NCBI RefSeq assembly: GCF_020536995.1
Contig: NC_068360.1
Location: 12,867,304-12,931,303 of the forward strand
Direction: 5' to 3'
Length of the DNA stretch: 64,000 nt
Origin: Dreissena polymorpha
Lineage: Eukaryota > Mollusca > Bivalvia > Myida > Dreissenidae
Shown here piece after piece: positions 25,044-37,400 of the stretch (the first letter of the stretch is position 1; each line of letters starts with the position of its first letter). A model generated the notes under the pieces. It saw nothing but the letters and a program-made list of their open reading frames with translations, searched no databases and was not told where the DNA came from. Both the position numbers and the translations under genes were made by a program.

Positions 25044-25538
25044 AAAGGGGCCTTTTCACGTTTTGGTAAATTGACAAAATTAAAAAAAATTGTTTCAGAT
25101 TCGGAGATTTTCGTTGGGGTTATGATATTTTGGAGGGAACAGTAATACTGAACATTTACCATGCTCTAAAATCTTCATTATATGCATCTTTTGACGATTT
25201 AAAAACCTGAAAAGTATAAAGCGTTGCAACGCGAAACGATTGAATAATTTGGAGAGTTCTGTAATTGTCGTTATATTTTGGGAAACTATGAGGATTGCTT
25301 ATATTAAGTATAAACTCATACTCATTGTATGAGCACGGATTGCCGAGTGGTCTAAGCGATAGACTTTTACTCCATGGTTCAGTGGTTCGAGCCCAGTTGA
25401 GGGTTACTTCTTTTCTTTCTTTAATTGTACTCTTGTTTTTTCACTGGAGCTTTTTAGATCCAATATTTACATTTATCAATATAAAGCATTTAATGACACA
25501 CTTCAATACATGCCAAAATCTGTGAAAAGGTCCCTTTA
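25044..25538 (+). mobile_element. inverted-repeat element carrying a tRNA-like segment (copy 1)
   Basis: The ends are inverted repeats, AAAGGGGCCTTTTCACG and CTGTGAAAAGGTCCCTTT. In the middle (about 25331-25408) is a tRNA-like stretch with box A-like TTGCCGAGTGGTCTAAGCG and box B-like GGTTCGAGCCC, of the leucine/serine type. A second copy of the same element lies inverted at 31930-32421, which shows that the tRNA-like part moves as cargo and is not a resident tRNA gene. Confidence 0.7.
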
Positions 25539-26037
25539 AGTACAACTTTTGTTGTACGGTTATTGTTTAAGTCGGACTCTAGGCAACAAGTTACTGAGAC
25601 AAGGAGTTCATGTTGCTTCACGAAATGCGTCTGTTCAATGAGAATGTGTTTACAAATTGTCGGCAGGTCAGCTATTCTTATCCGTCGTTAAAGCGGCTCA
25701 TTGCACAATTGAGTTGTTTTACAAACGCATTTGAGCGCTTTATATTCGATAGTTGAAGTTAATAAGATTTTTAAGGGAAAAGATCAACAACTGACCATGA
25801 GATTTTATTTATTTTCAGGTCCAGTGCACATATTATACAGTCCAAGACGCCGCGCTGAACAGCAACTCTCGATCACGGGACACGTTTTAAAATATATTAA
25901 CCGGTCGAGTAACAAGTAGTTGTAATAGGCCAACTCCCTGCTTTAGACACACGCGGTTACTGGGAGTTGCAACTGGTAACGGCATTTTCCGTGGAAACTC
26001 TCTCGCTTTGAATTCATGTGGCACTTTAATAGGTAAT

Positions 26038-27135
26038 ACCCCCGATACACCGACTCCGCTCGAAGTACGTTCTGAAAAATGTGACTAAACTGGCTCGAAC
26101 TGTGTGAGAACGGAGTGATCGTAGTAGCAACGTGTAACGAACTGTCTTCGATCTTTGTGGACGGCATGGAACGGGGTTGAACGGGAAAGGTGTTTCAGAA
26201 CTTTAAGTCTTCTCAAAATTTTCGTCCGATCATCCCGTTCTACAATTAAACGTAGTAACAACGTACTGGAAACGGAATGGACGTAATAAGAACGGATAGG
26301 TCGTACTAAGGTCGGGTTAGGAACGTACCAGAACGTAGTGCGATCGGACCGAAATTACCTGTACGATGCCACACCGATCGAGTCCGTTTCCAGTCCGTCC
26401 AATCCGTTCTCAGACAGACCGACCCCGTCCGCACTACGTTTCACGTACGATCTTGTTTCGTGTAAATAACTGAAGCTACCGGAGACACAGCGCGCTCCTT
26501 TTTATATTTAGTTTGGCAGTTTCAGGATTTTCAATACCTTCTGCCTTTTCTTGACGTTTTTCAGTTGCGATATTTATTTGTGTTATTTTTAATTGCGACA
26601 GCCTTTAGCTGCACTGACAATTTAGCAGAATTATTTCTTGGAGGCATTACAAATGTACGTCTGGTCGGCTCAAAGCGTGAAACATCAATGAGAACTGGCA
26701 GGAACGTAGTCGGTTTTATAATCGCCGTGCAGAACGTGGCTGCAACTACGTCCTAAACGTACTACCAACGTAGTAGGACGGAGTGAGAACTGCCTTTGAA
26801 CGAGTTACCACTGCACAACGAATAAACAAGAACTGCCTACGAAGGTGATCGAACTGGCTGATGACGGGCTCGGTCTGACTGGAAACGGTATACCAACGGG
26901 GACAATGGGAAAATTGACCCGATTTGAACTAGATAAAGACGGACTGGCAACGGGATAGGACGGGATAGGAACGAGCTGCACGTACCGTGAACTGTGTATG
27001 AATGTCATTCAATCATATTGTAGATTTTTTTCTGATCTGATCAAAACTACACGTTCAAGCAAGTTCACATCCCGTTCTGCATTTTCTTCAGAACGTGGTC
27101 GAACTGTCTAAGAACGTGCTTGGTGTATGGGCTCC
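26038..27135. mobile_element. unclassified block rich in GAACG/CGTTC words with inverted ends
   Basis: About 1.1 kb dense in words such as gaacg, aacgtag, cgttc and gtccgt on both strands, unlike the flanking DNA, with higher CpG content. The ends look like an imperfect inverted repeat (CCCGATACACC near 26041; GGTGTATGGGC at 27122). It has no convincing open frame and no ordinary tandem period. It may be a fold-back or nonautonomous transposon; the family is unknown. Confidence 0.4.
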
Positions 27136-29340
27136 TAAAACTGGTTTGAAAACTCGCTTAACCTAAAAAGGAAGATTCACAAGAAACAACATGGCAATGA
27201 CACAAACTCGAATACTCTAACAAGAGCATTCGAGTTTGACCGTAAGTCGCTTACTGAATTGTTATAAGCAAATAGGTAGCAGCAATGTTGTTTTGTTGAT
27301 TGGGGTAGTTTTTAAGGATTAAACATTAAGCATTAACGCCACATAAATACTTAGAATCAACGAATATTTCGTAAAAAAGTTAACCCATACAAATTAGTGT
27401 TCCTTATAGCCAAAATTTTAACGTAATATAGATTTAACGAGATAATAAATGCTCGATTTTATTTTTGTGTGTGACAATATATTCCCATTTGAATTTCCTG
27501 CGACTTTATCCGAACATTTACAAGCAAACGCCAAATATTAATTGATTTTGAGTATTTATGTGGCTTTAAGATTTGGCAATAGATTTTCCATCTACGTACA
27601 AGTTTTTTTTTAAATAAATAATCATATATGGAAAACTGCCCGCCTTTTTGGGACATGTTTTTCAACGGACCGAAATTATTTTTTAATTTGGCCGAGATAT
27701 CATAAGGCAAATGTTTTGAGCAAGTTTACAGATGATTTAGCAAAAATGGTGTCCTTTGGAGAGTCTACAAGCTCTTTTGTTTAATTTAACATAGTGGCCT
27801 TGTTTTTTCCCCACAAGATCCAGTTTCGAACTCGATTTAGCTACATTGGGAAAATTTCTTTTAAACATTTTCATGATTTTATTTTCTGAAGTTTCATTAA
27901 TATTGTTCAATATTTTAGTCTCTAGAGTTCTCACACGGCATATGTTGGTTACGGGCGACGAACGAAGGACAAAAGATCACACTCATCACGATAGTTTTTA
28001 AAAATTGGATACATACATGAGCATTGCATGATTGGTGCAGCTATGTTCTATGCAGTCCAGACTTCAAAAAAAGCACCAAGTTTTGATACATGGTGAGATT
28101 ATAGCCCTCGAAGCCTTTCTTAAGACGTAACTGTCATTGGGGGACGAACGAACGGACAATGGACAGACAAACGCTCAACAACTACTTTTAGCACAACTAA
28201 GCAACCATTATTGCAACAATAACTACACTAAAAGACATATAAGTAAAACGGCGTTTATATCCATACTCTTTCAAATTTACCTTAGTCGGTATGTGCATCC
28301 CAATATTAAAATATGGCACTTTTACCATGACATACAAGCAATCGTCGTCGCTCAGCAAAAAAACACAGTTTGACATTATGTTGTAAAGGTTTATATTGTA
28401 TTAGTAGGTAATACCACTTGGTTTCCGAATCGAGTCACATTAAGGATAATCATTTTACAAACATCATCGGACAGGTCAGAACGGCAGATTTACGCTCATA
28501 AGCTTAAGTTGAAACTAAATAAAAGAAACGTTGGTTTTATCGTACTGCAAACCCATGACGAATATTGTATTGAATACTATTGGCACCGAAACTTGAAATG
28601 CTTAAATTGAATCAACTATGTCCAAGAATCAAACGATAACCTTGTACAATTATTCAGACAATGAGATTGTGTGTCAAGTAAAAAATAATATTACACCAAA
28701 TAATTATGACTTGGTATTCGTTTCTGAGTCAAACTGATTATAAATAAAATCTTGTGTCATAGGTCAGTCACGATGTTTCAAAGCGATCTGTTCCAATTTA
28801 TTATGTTCCGTAAATGACTGCAGAAAATGAAAGCTGTGACGCAGTTTGTACGGAACACGTCCTGATTGTTGATTGTGCGGTAGGTTGTACTTGAACTTTG
28901 GCTGGCGTTCAGCCATTATTTCCCTATCAGTGTCAATGGATTTCCATTAACGTACATATGAGAAGGACTCACGAATACAAGCTGTTTTTCATTGGTCCAT
29001 GCGATATCAAAGAAAAGCACAATCGTTCAGGAAACAAATTGTTCAAAACCTCTGTGTCACAAGGTTATTCCAGAACACGTTTCATATTTATTCGAAAAAG
29101 CACATATCGAACAATACATTTATAGCCTTACCCACTGAACATTAATAGAATTTTATCATTGTAAACTGGAACATATTTTAACGCCTATAACGAAATTTCT
29201 TTGAATATGTCATCACTTGGTGGTTGTGATGTTATAAAGAATATACATAGACCGAATAACTCAAGTTTTGCAATATCTTCGCTACAACTATTGATGATGT
29301 CATTAATAAATGTTTTAATTAGTTTAAACATATTTATTTT
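27136..29340. other. intergenic spacer, no gene seen
   Basis: AT-rich DNA with only short unrecognised frames. A weak duplication brings 'gacgaacgaa' at about 27957 and again at about 28142. Confidence 0.4.
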
Positions 29341-29344
29341 AGCT

Positions 29345-29540
29345 CGATTGCATAGAACGCCTAAGTCTTATTTAAAACGCTCTCGAGTCCGTGTTTCTGG
29401 GACTAGAACCAGTACTTGGTGTCTATGTGGGAAATCTAAAGAACGCTCCCACAACGGGGATCAAACTCGTGACCTCCAAATCGCTAGGCGGACATCATAT
29501 CCACTACACCACTGCGACTTCAATGTTTTAATTCAAGAGT
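29345..29540 (-). mobile_element. tRNA-derived SINE
   Basis: On the minus strand a tRNA-like head (GCAGTGGTGTAGTGGATATG and GAGTTTGATCCCCG) is followed by a body with 'caccaagtactggttctagt' and 'acggactcgagagcg'. This head-and-body order is that of a mollusc SINE. One copy, and the 3' tail is unclear. Confidence 0.6.
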
Positions 29541-30154
29541 GATGGAATTCGAACATTTTCATATACGGAAATCAGGGTCTCAGATAATCAAAATGTTCAA
29601 AATGTTTAGACTCAACAAACATGGACGGTCGATTACTAAAGCAACAGGCCAGTGTCTGACTTACAGACAGAAATATTTCCTATTATCATTTTAGGCATTT
29701 ACATTTATTCTGTTGTTCGAAATTAATATCAATTTTGTTTTTAAAGAATTATTTTTATGTTTTTGTTGTTTTCGAACCAGTAAACTAGTTTTGGGCGCTG
29801 CGCGCCTCTACATACATAAATACATACATACGCACGCACAGAAAAGCAAGCATTCGCGCACGCACACACGCACACATGCACACACCAGTTATTTATATAT
29901 ATGCTCGGTAGAACAATTTATTTGATGGTATCAATACTGTTGCATTTAATTTACGTTCAAAGATGTTTGCAAACACGAAGCTCTTAAATGTGATGAATAT
30001 ATTTTTAAAGGACGCCCACGCTCGTTCAGTACGTTGTTTGTGAGCATGACTAATAAATAAATAAATGAAAAGTTTGGTCTCATTGTTTTAAACTCATAGA
30101 TATTAACTCCCTAATGTGACATAATAACGTAAGAAAAAACCGTTCATAATTCGT

Positions 30155-31585
30155 TCATAATTCGTTCATAGGTAAAGTATAATACTGTCTAGGGTTTGTT
30201 TGTATCTTCGCCCATGCATTTTCAATGCGCTTGACTAGCTCGTTGGCGAACCTGAGCATGGTTTTGTCCTGCACTCTGACGCCTCTGGCCGTGTCCGTGC
30301 TGTAGCCCCGGTAGTGGTGAACTAGAATCTTGCCTTGGTCCGCGTACACGACTGACCGACCAGCGCCGCACTGGGCGAACTCGTGCACGCAGTGTATACC
30401 CAGGATATGTGCACACTCCGGGCGAACTATGTACTTCGTCCTCTCACAGTTTGTGAACACATGCAGGCGTCGGTATGTGTGTATCAGTGACACGGTGTTG
30501 TATACTTGAGAGATGTTACTGAAGTAGCCAGTGGTGTCCTTGTCGGACCGGCTGCTAAAGACGCTACTTCCGATCTGGTACTCCGCTGCAGGCAGCACGT
30601 TTTCGATCCAGTCCCGCCAGCTCCTGTAGCCGCCACGTGGAACTATGAACTCGTCCAGATCGACGTTCACCAAGAACTTTGAAGCCCCCGTGTTTCTGTA
30701 AAGACAGTCATGCAGCGAAGCCATTTGTCCAAAGTTATGAATGTCTGATTCGACAGGCAACGTCCAGTTCAGAACCGTCACTAAACCCATGTTTTTGTAA
30801 TATCTGAGAACTTCTCGTAATTCGGAGGATGCATTGGTTAGGTAAACGAATATGTGCTCAACCCCCATAAGTCTATTAAACTCCACCCATTCTACGATTC
30901 TACCGGGGTATTGATCATTCGTGGCTCGCAAGGGCCCAAGGCACATAACAAATGTGTAAACATTGTCTTTAGGGACTTCTTCAATACGAAGAGTCACAGA
31001 GTGAGACACGTCAGGCCCGTTGACGAAACTGACCGTGATGTCCTGCGTGTGAAACGATAATGCAATTTCTGCATCATAGACAACCGGCTTGTAGACCTTC
31101 TTGTGATGTTCCGGGAGAAGCCGTCTATGCAGGATGACTGCGGCGAGGGAACGCTCGTGTGGCCCGGTAGCAACCCGTATCTCGCCCCTAAGCTCACACT
31201 GCCGGCTGTGATCCGCAGTCGGACACTTCTCTATACCAACAATTACTAGGCGCAGTTTGCTTCCAACAAAGATGCGATAAGCAGAGAACAATACAATACT
31301 AGAACCGTTATCCGACCGTAATACATGCCATGTCTGGTCACTGTTGTGTGAATGTTGCCTTTCTCGTGTTAGCGAATCAATCGAGTTTTTAGCATAGCCC
31401 ACTTGCACACTGCCGTAGATTGACAGTTTATCCGGATGAGTTTCACATGAAACACGTCCGCTAATAGCATTGCCATTTTCAACCACTCCATAAAATTTTA
31501 CGCAAAAAACACAAAATATAAACAATGCACAAATAAGAAAGCGCACGGTCATAAGTTTTGCTATGAAGCCAGTTGCGTGAATCAT
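30155..31585 (-). CDS. family 92 glycosyltransferase (GT92, DUF23), single exon
   Basis: A Golgi-type type II glycosyltransferase of family GT92, which includes galactosyltransferases that extend N-glycan cores in invertebrates. From the ATG at 31585 it is 476 residues; the frame stays open further upstream but only to a GTG, so I do not use that. A membrane helix lies near residues 15-32 (LICALFIFCVFCV). The catalytic part shows FVMCLGPLR, then RIVEWVEFNRLMGVEHIFVY, QMASLHDCLYR, the DxD-like metal site NVDLDEFIVPR (about 307-317), and the late motifs ILGIHCVHEF and LVHHYRGYST, all in the order expected for GT92. The length is usual for the family. No intron interrupts it, so it may be an old retrocopy, although it looks intact. 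Donor and acceptor sugars cannot be read from the sequence. An 11-bp repeat (tatgaacgaat) runs across the stop codon. Confidence 0.88.
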   Translation of the reverse strand: MIHATGFIAKLMTVRFLICALFIFCVFCVKFYGVVENGNAISGRVSCETHPDKLSIYGSVQVGYAKNSIDSLTRERQHSHNSDQTWHVLRSDNGSSIVLFSAYRIFVGSKLRLVIVGIEKCPTADHSRQCELRGEIRVATGPHERSLAAVILHRRLLPEHHKKVYKPVVYDAEIALSFHTQDITVSFVNGPDVSHSVTLRIEEVPKDNVYTFVMCLGPLRATNDQYPGRIVEWVEFNRLMGVEHIFVYLTNASSELREVLRYYKNMGLVTVLNWTLPVESDIHNFGQMASLHDCLYRNTGASKFLVNVDLDEFIVPRGGYRSWRDWIENVLPAAEYQIGSSVFSSRSDKDTTGYFSNISQVYNTVSLIHTYRRLHVFTNCERTKYIVRPECAHILGIHCVHEFAQCGAGRSVVYADQGKILVHHYRGYSTDTARGVRVQDKTMLRFANELVKRIENAWAKIQTNPRQYYTLPMNEL

Positions 31586-31929
31586 TGTCCTGAGCGTTAG
31601 ACCGCGTTGTTTGTAATGGGCAGTCGGGCAAGAGACGTGTACCACACCGCAGTCGGAGAGCCCCAGCTACGCCCCACAATCTGTGCCTAATAATGGGCAG
31701 GGTCATACACTCTTAATGGCGGATTAATGTGCTTGTGTTGCTATTATTCTCTACATTTGTATTGGAAAGTAAAGACCGGGCAAGCTGAAAAATATGTATG
31801 TGGCCGTTGGTTTGTCTATCTTTCAATCCGTCTGTGTGTCTCGTCGTAAACGCGAGTTTAGTCGGAGAAGTTATCTCACACTTGTTTAATATGTATATTT
31901 GCAAAATATGTATTGACAATGTTTTCATT
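31586..31929. other. upstream flank of the GT92 gene
   Basis: Expected promoter and 5' untranslated region of the glycosyltransferase. No motif stands out. Confidence 0.35.
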
Positions 31930-32421
31930 TAAAGTGACCTTTTAACAGATTTTGGCAGACATTTAAGTTTGTCATTAAATGCTTTATATTGATAAATGTA
32001 AACATTGGATCTAAAGAGCTCAAGTATAAAAAAAACCAAGAATACAAATAAAGAACGAAAAAAAGTAAATCTCAACTAGGCTCGAATCACTGACCCCTGG
32101 AGTAAAAGTCTTACGCTTAGACCACCACTCGGTCATCCGTGCTCATATATTGAGTGGTGTATTTTATACTTTATATAAGCAATCCTCGTAGTGTCACGAA
32201 AGTTAATGACAACAACAGAACTCTTCAAATTATTCAATCGTTTCGCGTTGAAACGCTTTATAATTTTCAGGTGTTTAAATCGTCAAAAGATGCATATAGT
32301 GCATATTTTAGAGCATGGTAAATGTTCAGTATTATTGGCTTCCTCACAAATATCATTACTACAACGAATCTGAAACATTTTTAATTTTGTAAAATTTACT
32401 AAAACGTGAAAAGGTCCCTTT
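31930..32421 (-). mobile_element. inverted-repeat element carrying a tRNA-like segment (copy 2)
   Basis: Same element as 25044-25538 in the opposite orientation. Its ends are AAAGTGACCTTTTAACAG and ACGTGAAAAGGTCCCTTT. The tRNA-like part is at about 32066-32142 on the minus strand, with the same boxes. The body shares 'gcatatttta/gagcatggtaaatgttcag'-type sequence with copy 1. Confidence 0.7.
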
Positions 32422-32829
32422 ATTATTTGAATTAATGATATGACGATGTCGAAAATGATCCGCCGTCGGTAAAGTCATGTGCTAAATTTTTTTTTTCTTA
32501 ATGCAATATGAAATTCACGATGATGGAGATACTGTTGCTGATATTTTTGTGAACCGATTAACGGTATATATTCGATACCGAGTCCCTTACGTTTCTCCGT
32601 CAGTATACAGGTGAGATAACTGCATGGTGGGACAGTCATACCGCGACTCTGAGCATTCCTAAGTATTGAAAAGAATACACGATGGACAATTGTGTGGTTA
32701 ATCCAAATGTTTTGATGTGAGATTGGATTAACTTAATACAACGTAAAGTGACCGCATTAAAAACCATTTAAGCCGCGCCTTCCACGTTCTGGTGTTTTTG
32801 ACTGTTTTTTTAAACGAAAGTAATGTATA

Positions 32830-33466
32830 ACAAGAGCTGTCACCATAGGATGACTTATGCCCCCTATAAACGCTTGATAGAATTTATTTGCTTTTTTCGA
32901 AACCAAAACTCAGATTTCGAAACCTAAACGCGGACCCTAAGTTCAAGGTCAAGGTCACAGGGGTCAAAATGTTTGTGCGTATGGAAAGGCCTTGTCCATA
33001 TACACATGCATACCAAATATGAAGGTTATATCTCAAGGGACAGAGAAGTAATGAGCATTTGTCGAAACCTAAACGCGGACCCTAAGTTCAACGTCAAGGT
33101 CACAGGGGTCAAAATTAAATTTGTGTGCGTATGGAAAGGCCTTGTGAATATACACATGCATACCAAATATGAAGGTTATATATCTCAAGGGACATAGACG
33201 TTCTGAGCATTTTTCGAAACCTAAACACAGATTCCGAAACCTAAACGCGGACCCTAAGTTCAACGTCAAGGTCACAGAGGTCAAAAATTTGTGCGTATGG
33301 AAAGGCCTTGCCCATATACACATGCATACCAAATATGAAGGTTACATCTCAAGGGACATAGAAGTCATGAGCATTTTTCGAAACCTAAACGCAAAGTGTG
33401 AAGGAAAGACGGACAGACAGACGGACAGTCCGATCACTATATGCCCTCCTACCGGGGGCATAAAAA
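32830..33466 (+). mobile_element. HINE-like noncoding element with about 125-bp tandem units
   Basis: Starts ACAAGAGCTGTCACC and ends GGGGGCATAAAAA. Subterminal inverted repeats TTATGCCCCC (32855-32864) and GGGGGCATAA (33454-33463) are perfect over 10 bp. Inside are about four units with 'cgaaacctaaacgcggaccc' and 'aaggtcaaggtcacagg', then the 'gacggacagacagacgg' run. No coding capacity. Confidence 0.7.
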
Positions 33467-34439
33467 TGTCGTGTTCAAGGGTTCAAGCTGAAGCTCTTTC
33501 ATTTACACCAGTAATACACTGTAATGGTTGCGCATCAGCAACCAGTTCAACTGACGGTAGGTTTTAAACCTTTTTTCTTATGGATTGTGTTGAGGTGCTA
33601 CTGACTACCAGTCTGTGTTCACAGTGGAAAACGTGCGTGGTAAAATACCGATCTCCCGATTAGTTGTCGCCAGTTGGACCTTTTGTTTATTTCATCGCTG
33701 GAACCAAATACCTGTGTGGGCCTCGGCTCGGCCACAAGCATTTAATACATACACGCTGTTCCAACTCGTTTGAAGAAAGGGTATAATGTCGTTATTCCCA
33801 ACATCTAATAAAATTCGTATATCCGTGGACCCACTAGTATTCGTGGACAAATTTGACAGCCGCACTCTTTGGATTCCCTTCCGAAGTCAGTTTCTCAAGT
33901 ATTGTACAAACTGTTATACTTGTCGAACTTTTGTCGTACACGATGTTCTTTGTCAAACCTCAGCGTATCCATGAACAGAGCAATTCGTAATAAGTATAGG
34001 CTGCAATATGGATTGGACGCGTTTTAAAAACATATTTGGCTTTGTAATCATTCTTCAATCTGCAGGTTACTGTGGCACGTTGATATGTCCTTAACCAAAC
34101 GAGCTAAAGAATATCTCAAATGATAACAACACCAAAAGCAGTAAAATATATATATATTCAAATATAAAGAATCAAAGCGTATGTGAGAGCACATCTACAA
34201 TATTAGCTGTGGGAAACAACAACCAGATCTGGGTTTACACAATACCAAGTCATTCTTTCAAGTTTGATAGGAATATAATGAGCACGAGTTTTTCTGTCTA
34301 ATAGGAATGCGTAAGGTTCTCTAATATCACCCATATAATAATCGCATTGAGTGAATTTGCGTTTAGAGGGAGACTACTCTTGTTGTGAAAAGTTACTTAT
34401 TCTAACATGTAAAACATAACATTTTACTGTACAAAAAAT
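33467..34439. other. spacer, nothing recognised
   Basis: Unique-looking AT-rich DNA between a mobile element and a minisatellite. No exon or RNA gene could be supported. Confidence 0.35.
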
Positions 34440-34815
34440 ATCACTTATTTAATGGTTGTTATATATTCTAGGATAGTGCAGAATAAGTGTTCCGACACTT
34501 ATTTAATGGTTGTTATATATTCTAGGATAGTGCAGAATAAGTGTTCCGACACTTATTTAATGGTTGTTATATATTCTAGGATAGTGCAGAATAAGTGTTC
34601 CGACACTTATTTAATGGTTGTTATATATTCTAGGATAGTGCAGAATAAGTGTTCCGACACTTATTTAATGGTTGTTATATATTCTAGGATAGTGCAGAAT
34701 AAGTGTTCCGACACTTATTTAATGGTTGTTATATATTCTAGGATAGTGCAGAATAAGTGTTCCGACACTTATTTAATGGTTGCTATATATTCTAGGATAG
34801 TGCAGAATTAGTGTT
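34440..34815. repeat. 54-bp minisatellite, about seven near-identical copies
   Basis: The unit is 54 bp (cacttatttaatggttgtta, then tatattctaggatagtgcag, then aataagtgttccga). Copies are almost perfectly identical until the last. Since 54 is a multiple of three, an 18-residue repeat frame stays open, but it has no other coding character. The near identity points to very recent expansion or gene conversion. Confidence 0.9.
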
Positions 34816-37400
34816 CTGATAATGTTGTATTTTTATCTCACGCATTAAATATTTGACTGAATTTAAGTTTTCTTTTTTATAAAATTTTTCACAATTTGAT
34901 ACAATACAAATTTTACGAACACGTATACATACACCTAAATGAAATCAAGATTTTAAAAACTGAGTCAAACAATTCATGACCAAAAATCAAAACACAAACC
35001 ATGGTTAAACCATTCAAACGAACAAATTAAAGGGAGATTACCCAAACAAAAATATTTGCCACATGTTTCAGACAAAATACATGTAGGCTTATATTTGGAC
35101 ACATCAATTCAAGAAAAAAATCAGCATACTTTTTTAACAACAATCAATGTATGATACACATTCTTTAATTAGTTTTAAAGAAACGGGTTTATACTATGTT
35201 TTTGTTATTTAATTAAATGTAAGCTTTGTACAAGAAATAGCCTGCTAATACATTTAACTCTATTGAGAATAACTTTTCTCTGATGCTTATGACGAATTAT
35301 ATTTCATATAAATGAAATCACATTTAATAATATGCGGTATTAGTACTAAAAATTCTACATTTAATGTATTATTCAAATGTTTTTATGTTATTTTTTTACT
35401 ACTTATTGATTGACTGAACATGCACATGTTGTACGTTACTGTTACCAATGCTTTTTCCAACCAGTCAGTATGCATGCACTGTAAATCTTGATTGTAAACA
35501 ATAACACAGAACTGGTCTAATAATAAGTAGTCTACAATTGATCAATCAGTCAATAATTAAATCATCATTCATACCATTAATCAAAGAATCAAATCAATTA
35601 TTGTGGTTCACTGTCAGAATACATCACATACAACCCAAAATTGAAGATTATGCTTCAAAGCACTCGAAAAAAAAATCAACAGATATCATATGTGACATAA
35701 AGACAACATAATTGAACAAATCAATCTCACCAATATGCCTGGAGCAATAGTACAAACATACAAATAATTCATATAGCACTTTTTTCGATTGCAATATTTT
35801 TCAAAATATAATGATTTACTTTACATTTCATGGGTCATGATTTCTTTTATTTTAAAATACAAAATATTGTTTTGCAATCGAAATATTTTGGGTCATGCTT
35901 TCTTTTATTTTAAAATACAAAATACTGTTTTGCAATAGAAATATTTTGAATGTGTTGACAATTACTTTAAATTTCAGACTATGAACCCTGACCCAACAAG
36001 ATCACACTCAGTAACTACACCAGAGTTCTGAATAACATCAACAGAGCTTTCACCACTACAATAGCACTTACAACTTTGATCACTATGCTATATCTCTAAA
36101 CATCTTAACTGTGAAGTTTACAACCATAACATTTATCAAAATATGCATGTATGTGCATGCTGCCCGTGCATTTGTACCATGTACATCCATAGAGATTGCT
36201 GGGGTGAGGACCATATTTGGAGGTTGTATACATGTATGTTCCACAAGTTCAGCCAATCACATGATCAAACAGTGACACTTCTATTGTCCTAGATATTTGT
36301 TATACACAAAAGACTAACATGTATATCTGATCATATGTATCTTCATAAGTGGCACAGTGAATCAATGTCTATGTTCAACCCACAACCCATGTTTTACTGT
36401 GTATATGCCTGTTAATTCATATTTCAAATGAGCAAAACTGGAAAATGTTTACTGTACTTATATTTCAAAAGAATGACACGATTTCACGAAATTTGAAGAA
36501 CATTATTAGTTTTGCTTATATTTGGAACGAGTTCAAAAAAAGTTAACATTACCAGAGTTATTTGAGTTGCTTTACCATTTGAGGGTATTGTTATTTCCCT
36601 ACAAAGCATTGTGAAACATTAAATCAAGATATTTTAATAAACACCTTCAATTTATATAAGTGCAAATGCAAAGTTAATTTACTACCTTTCATAATGATAC
36701 AAATGGACAAAGAAAATTGAACATAATCATATAATCAACAACCCCACACATATTTTTAGTTTGCCTTCTGATACAAAATGTTAATTACAAAGTTGAATTT
36801 TCCGAGACACTATCACTATAAAATATGCTGACAGTTGTGACCTTGTTTACAAATAGCTTTCAGCACAGTTACAAGTGCAGGTTGAGAAATGAAAATTACA
36901 ATAAAGTTTTAATCTATTGTTTAAGTGTATTCATGCTCTGCCATGAAATCAATGGAATGTACCTTTCAGGACAATTGCAGACACATAGTATAATGTAACC
37001 TGTAGAAGACTGTAACAATCTTTTTTATTTTGGAGAACAGAATCAATGTAGTACTGTACTAAAATTGCCATATTCTCATGTTTTTGCATTTCAAGTTGCA
37101 TTATTGTTTTTGCATTTACTCTGTGAATATAATTGATACACCTCATAACGCTTTTTTGATAAGGATGGGCTATTTTACTAAAAAAATCAAATGTTAACTA
37201 TACTTCAACAGTGAACAATTGACATTCAATGTTAGGTGCTTTTATTAAAAAAAATACCATAAAATACCAAAAAGTTGTTCAACATAATTTCAAAATTGTA
37301 ACAAATATAAACAATATTTGACATTCATTGCCATGTAGATAGAAAGATGGCTATATCTTCATCATTTTTGTTCTTTCTGTTGCAATGCGTTGGTGACAAC
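34816..37400. other. 3' flank of LAMP, AT-rich
   Basis: Very AT-rich sequence downstream of the LAMP stop codon; the right part is probably 3' untranslated region. Minus-strand AATAAA words occur near 37246 and 37028 as possible polyadenylation signals. A roughly 60-bp tandem duplication with 'tcttttattttaaaatacaa' is at about 35830-35945. Confidence 0.4.

Noticed and set aside
25331-25408. A genuine tRNA gene
   Set aside because: It lies in the middle of a mobile element that has a second inverted copy, with diverged tRNA-like parts; best seen as element cargo.
31586-31645. Upstream extension of the GT92 protein
   Set aside because: The longer frame begins with GTG, not ATG. The first ATG at 31585 directly precedes the membrane helix.
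34452-34811. 119-codon repeat protein frame
   Set aside because: 54-bp minisatellite read in one frame; nothing else supports coding.
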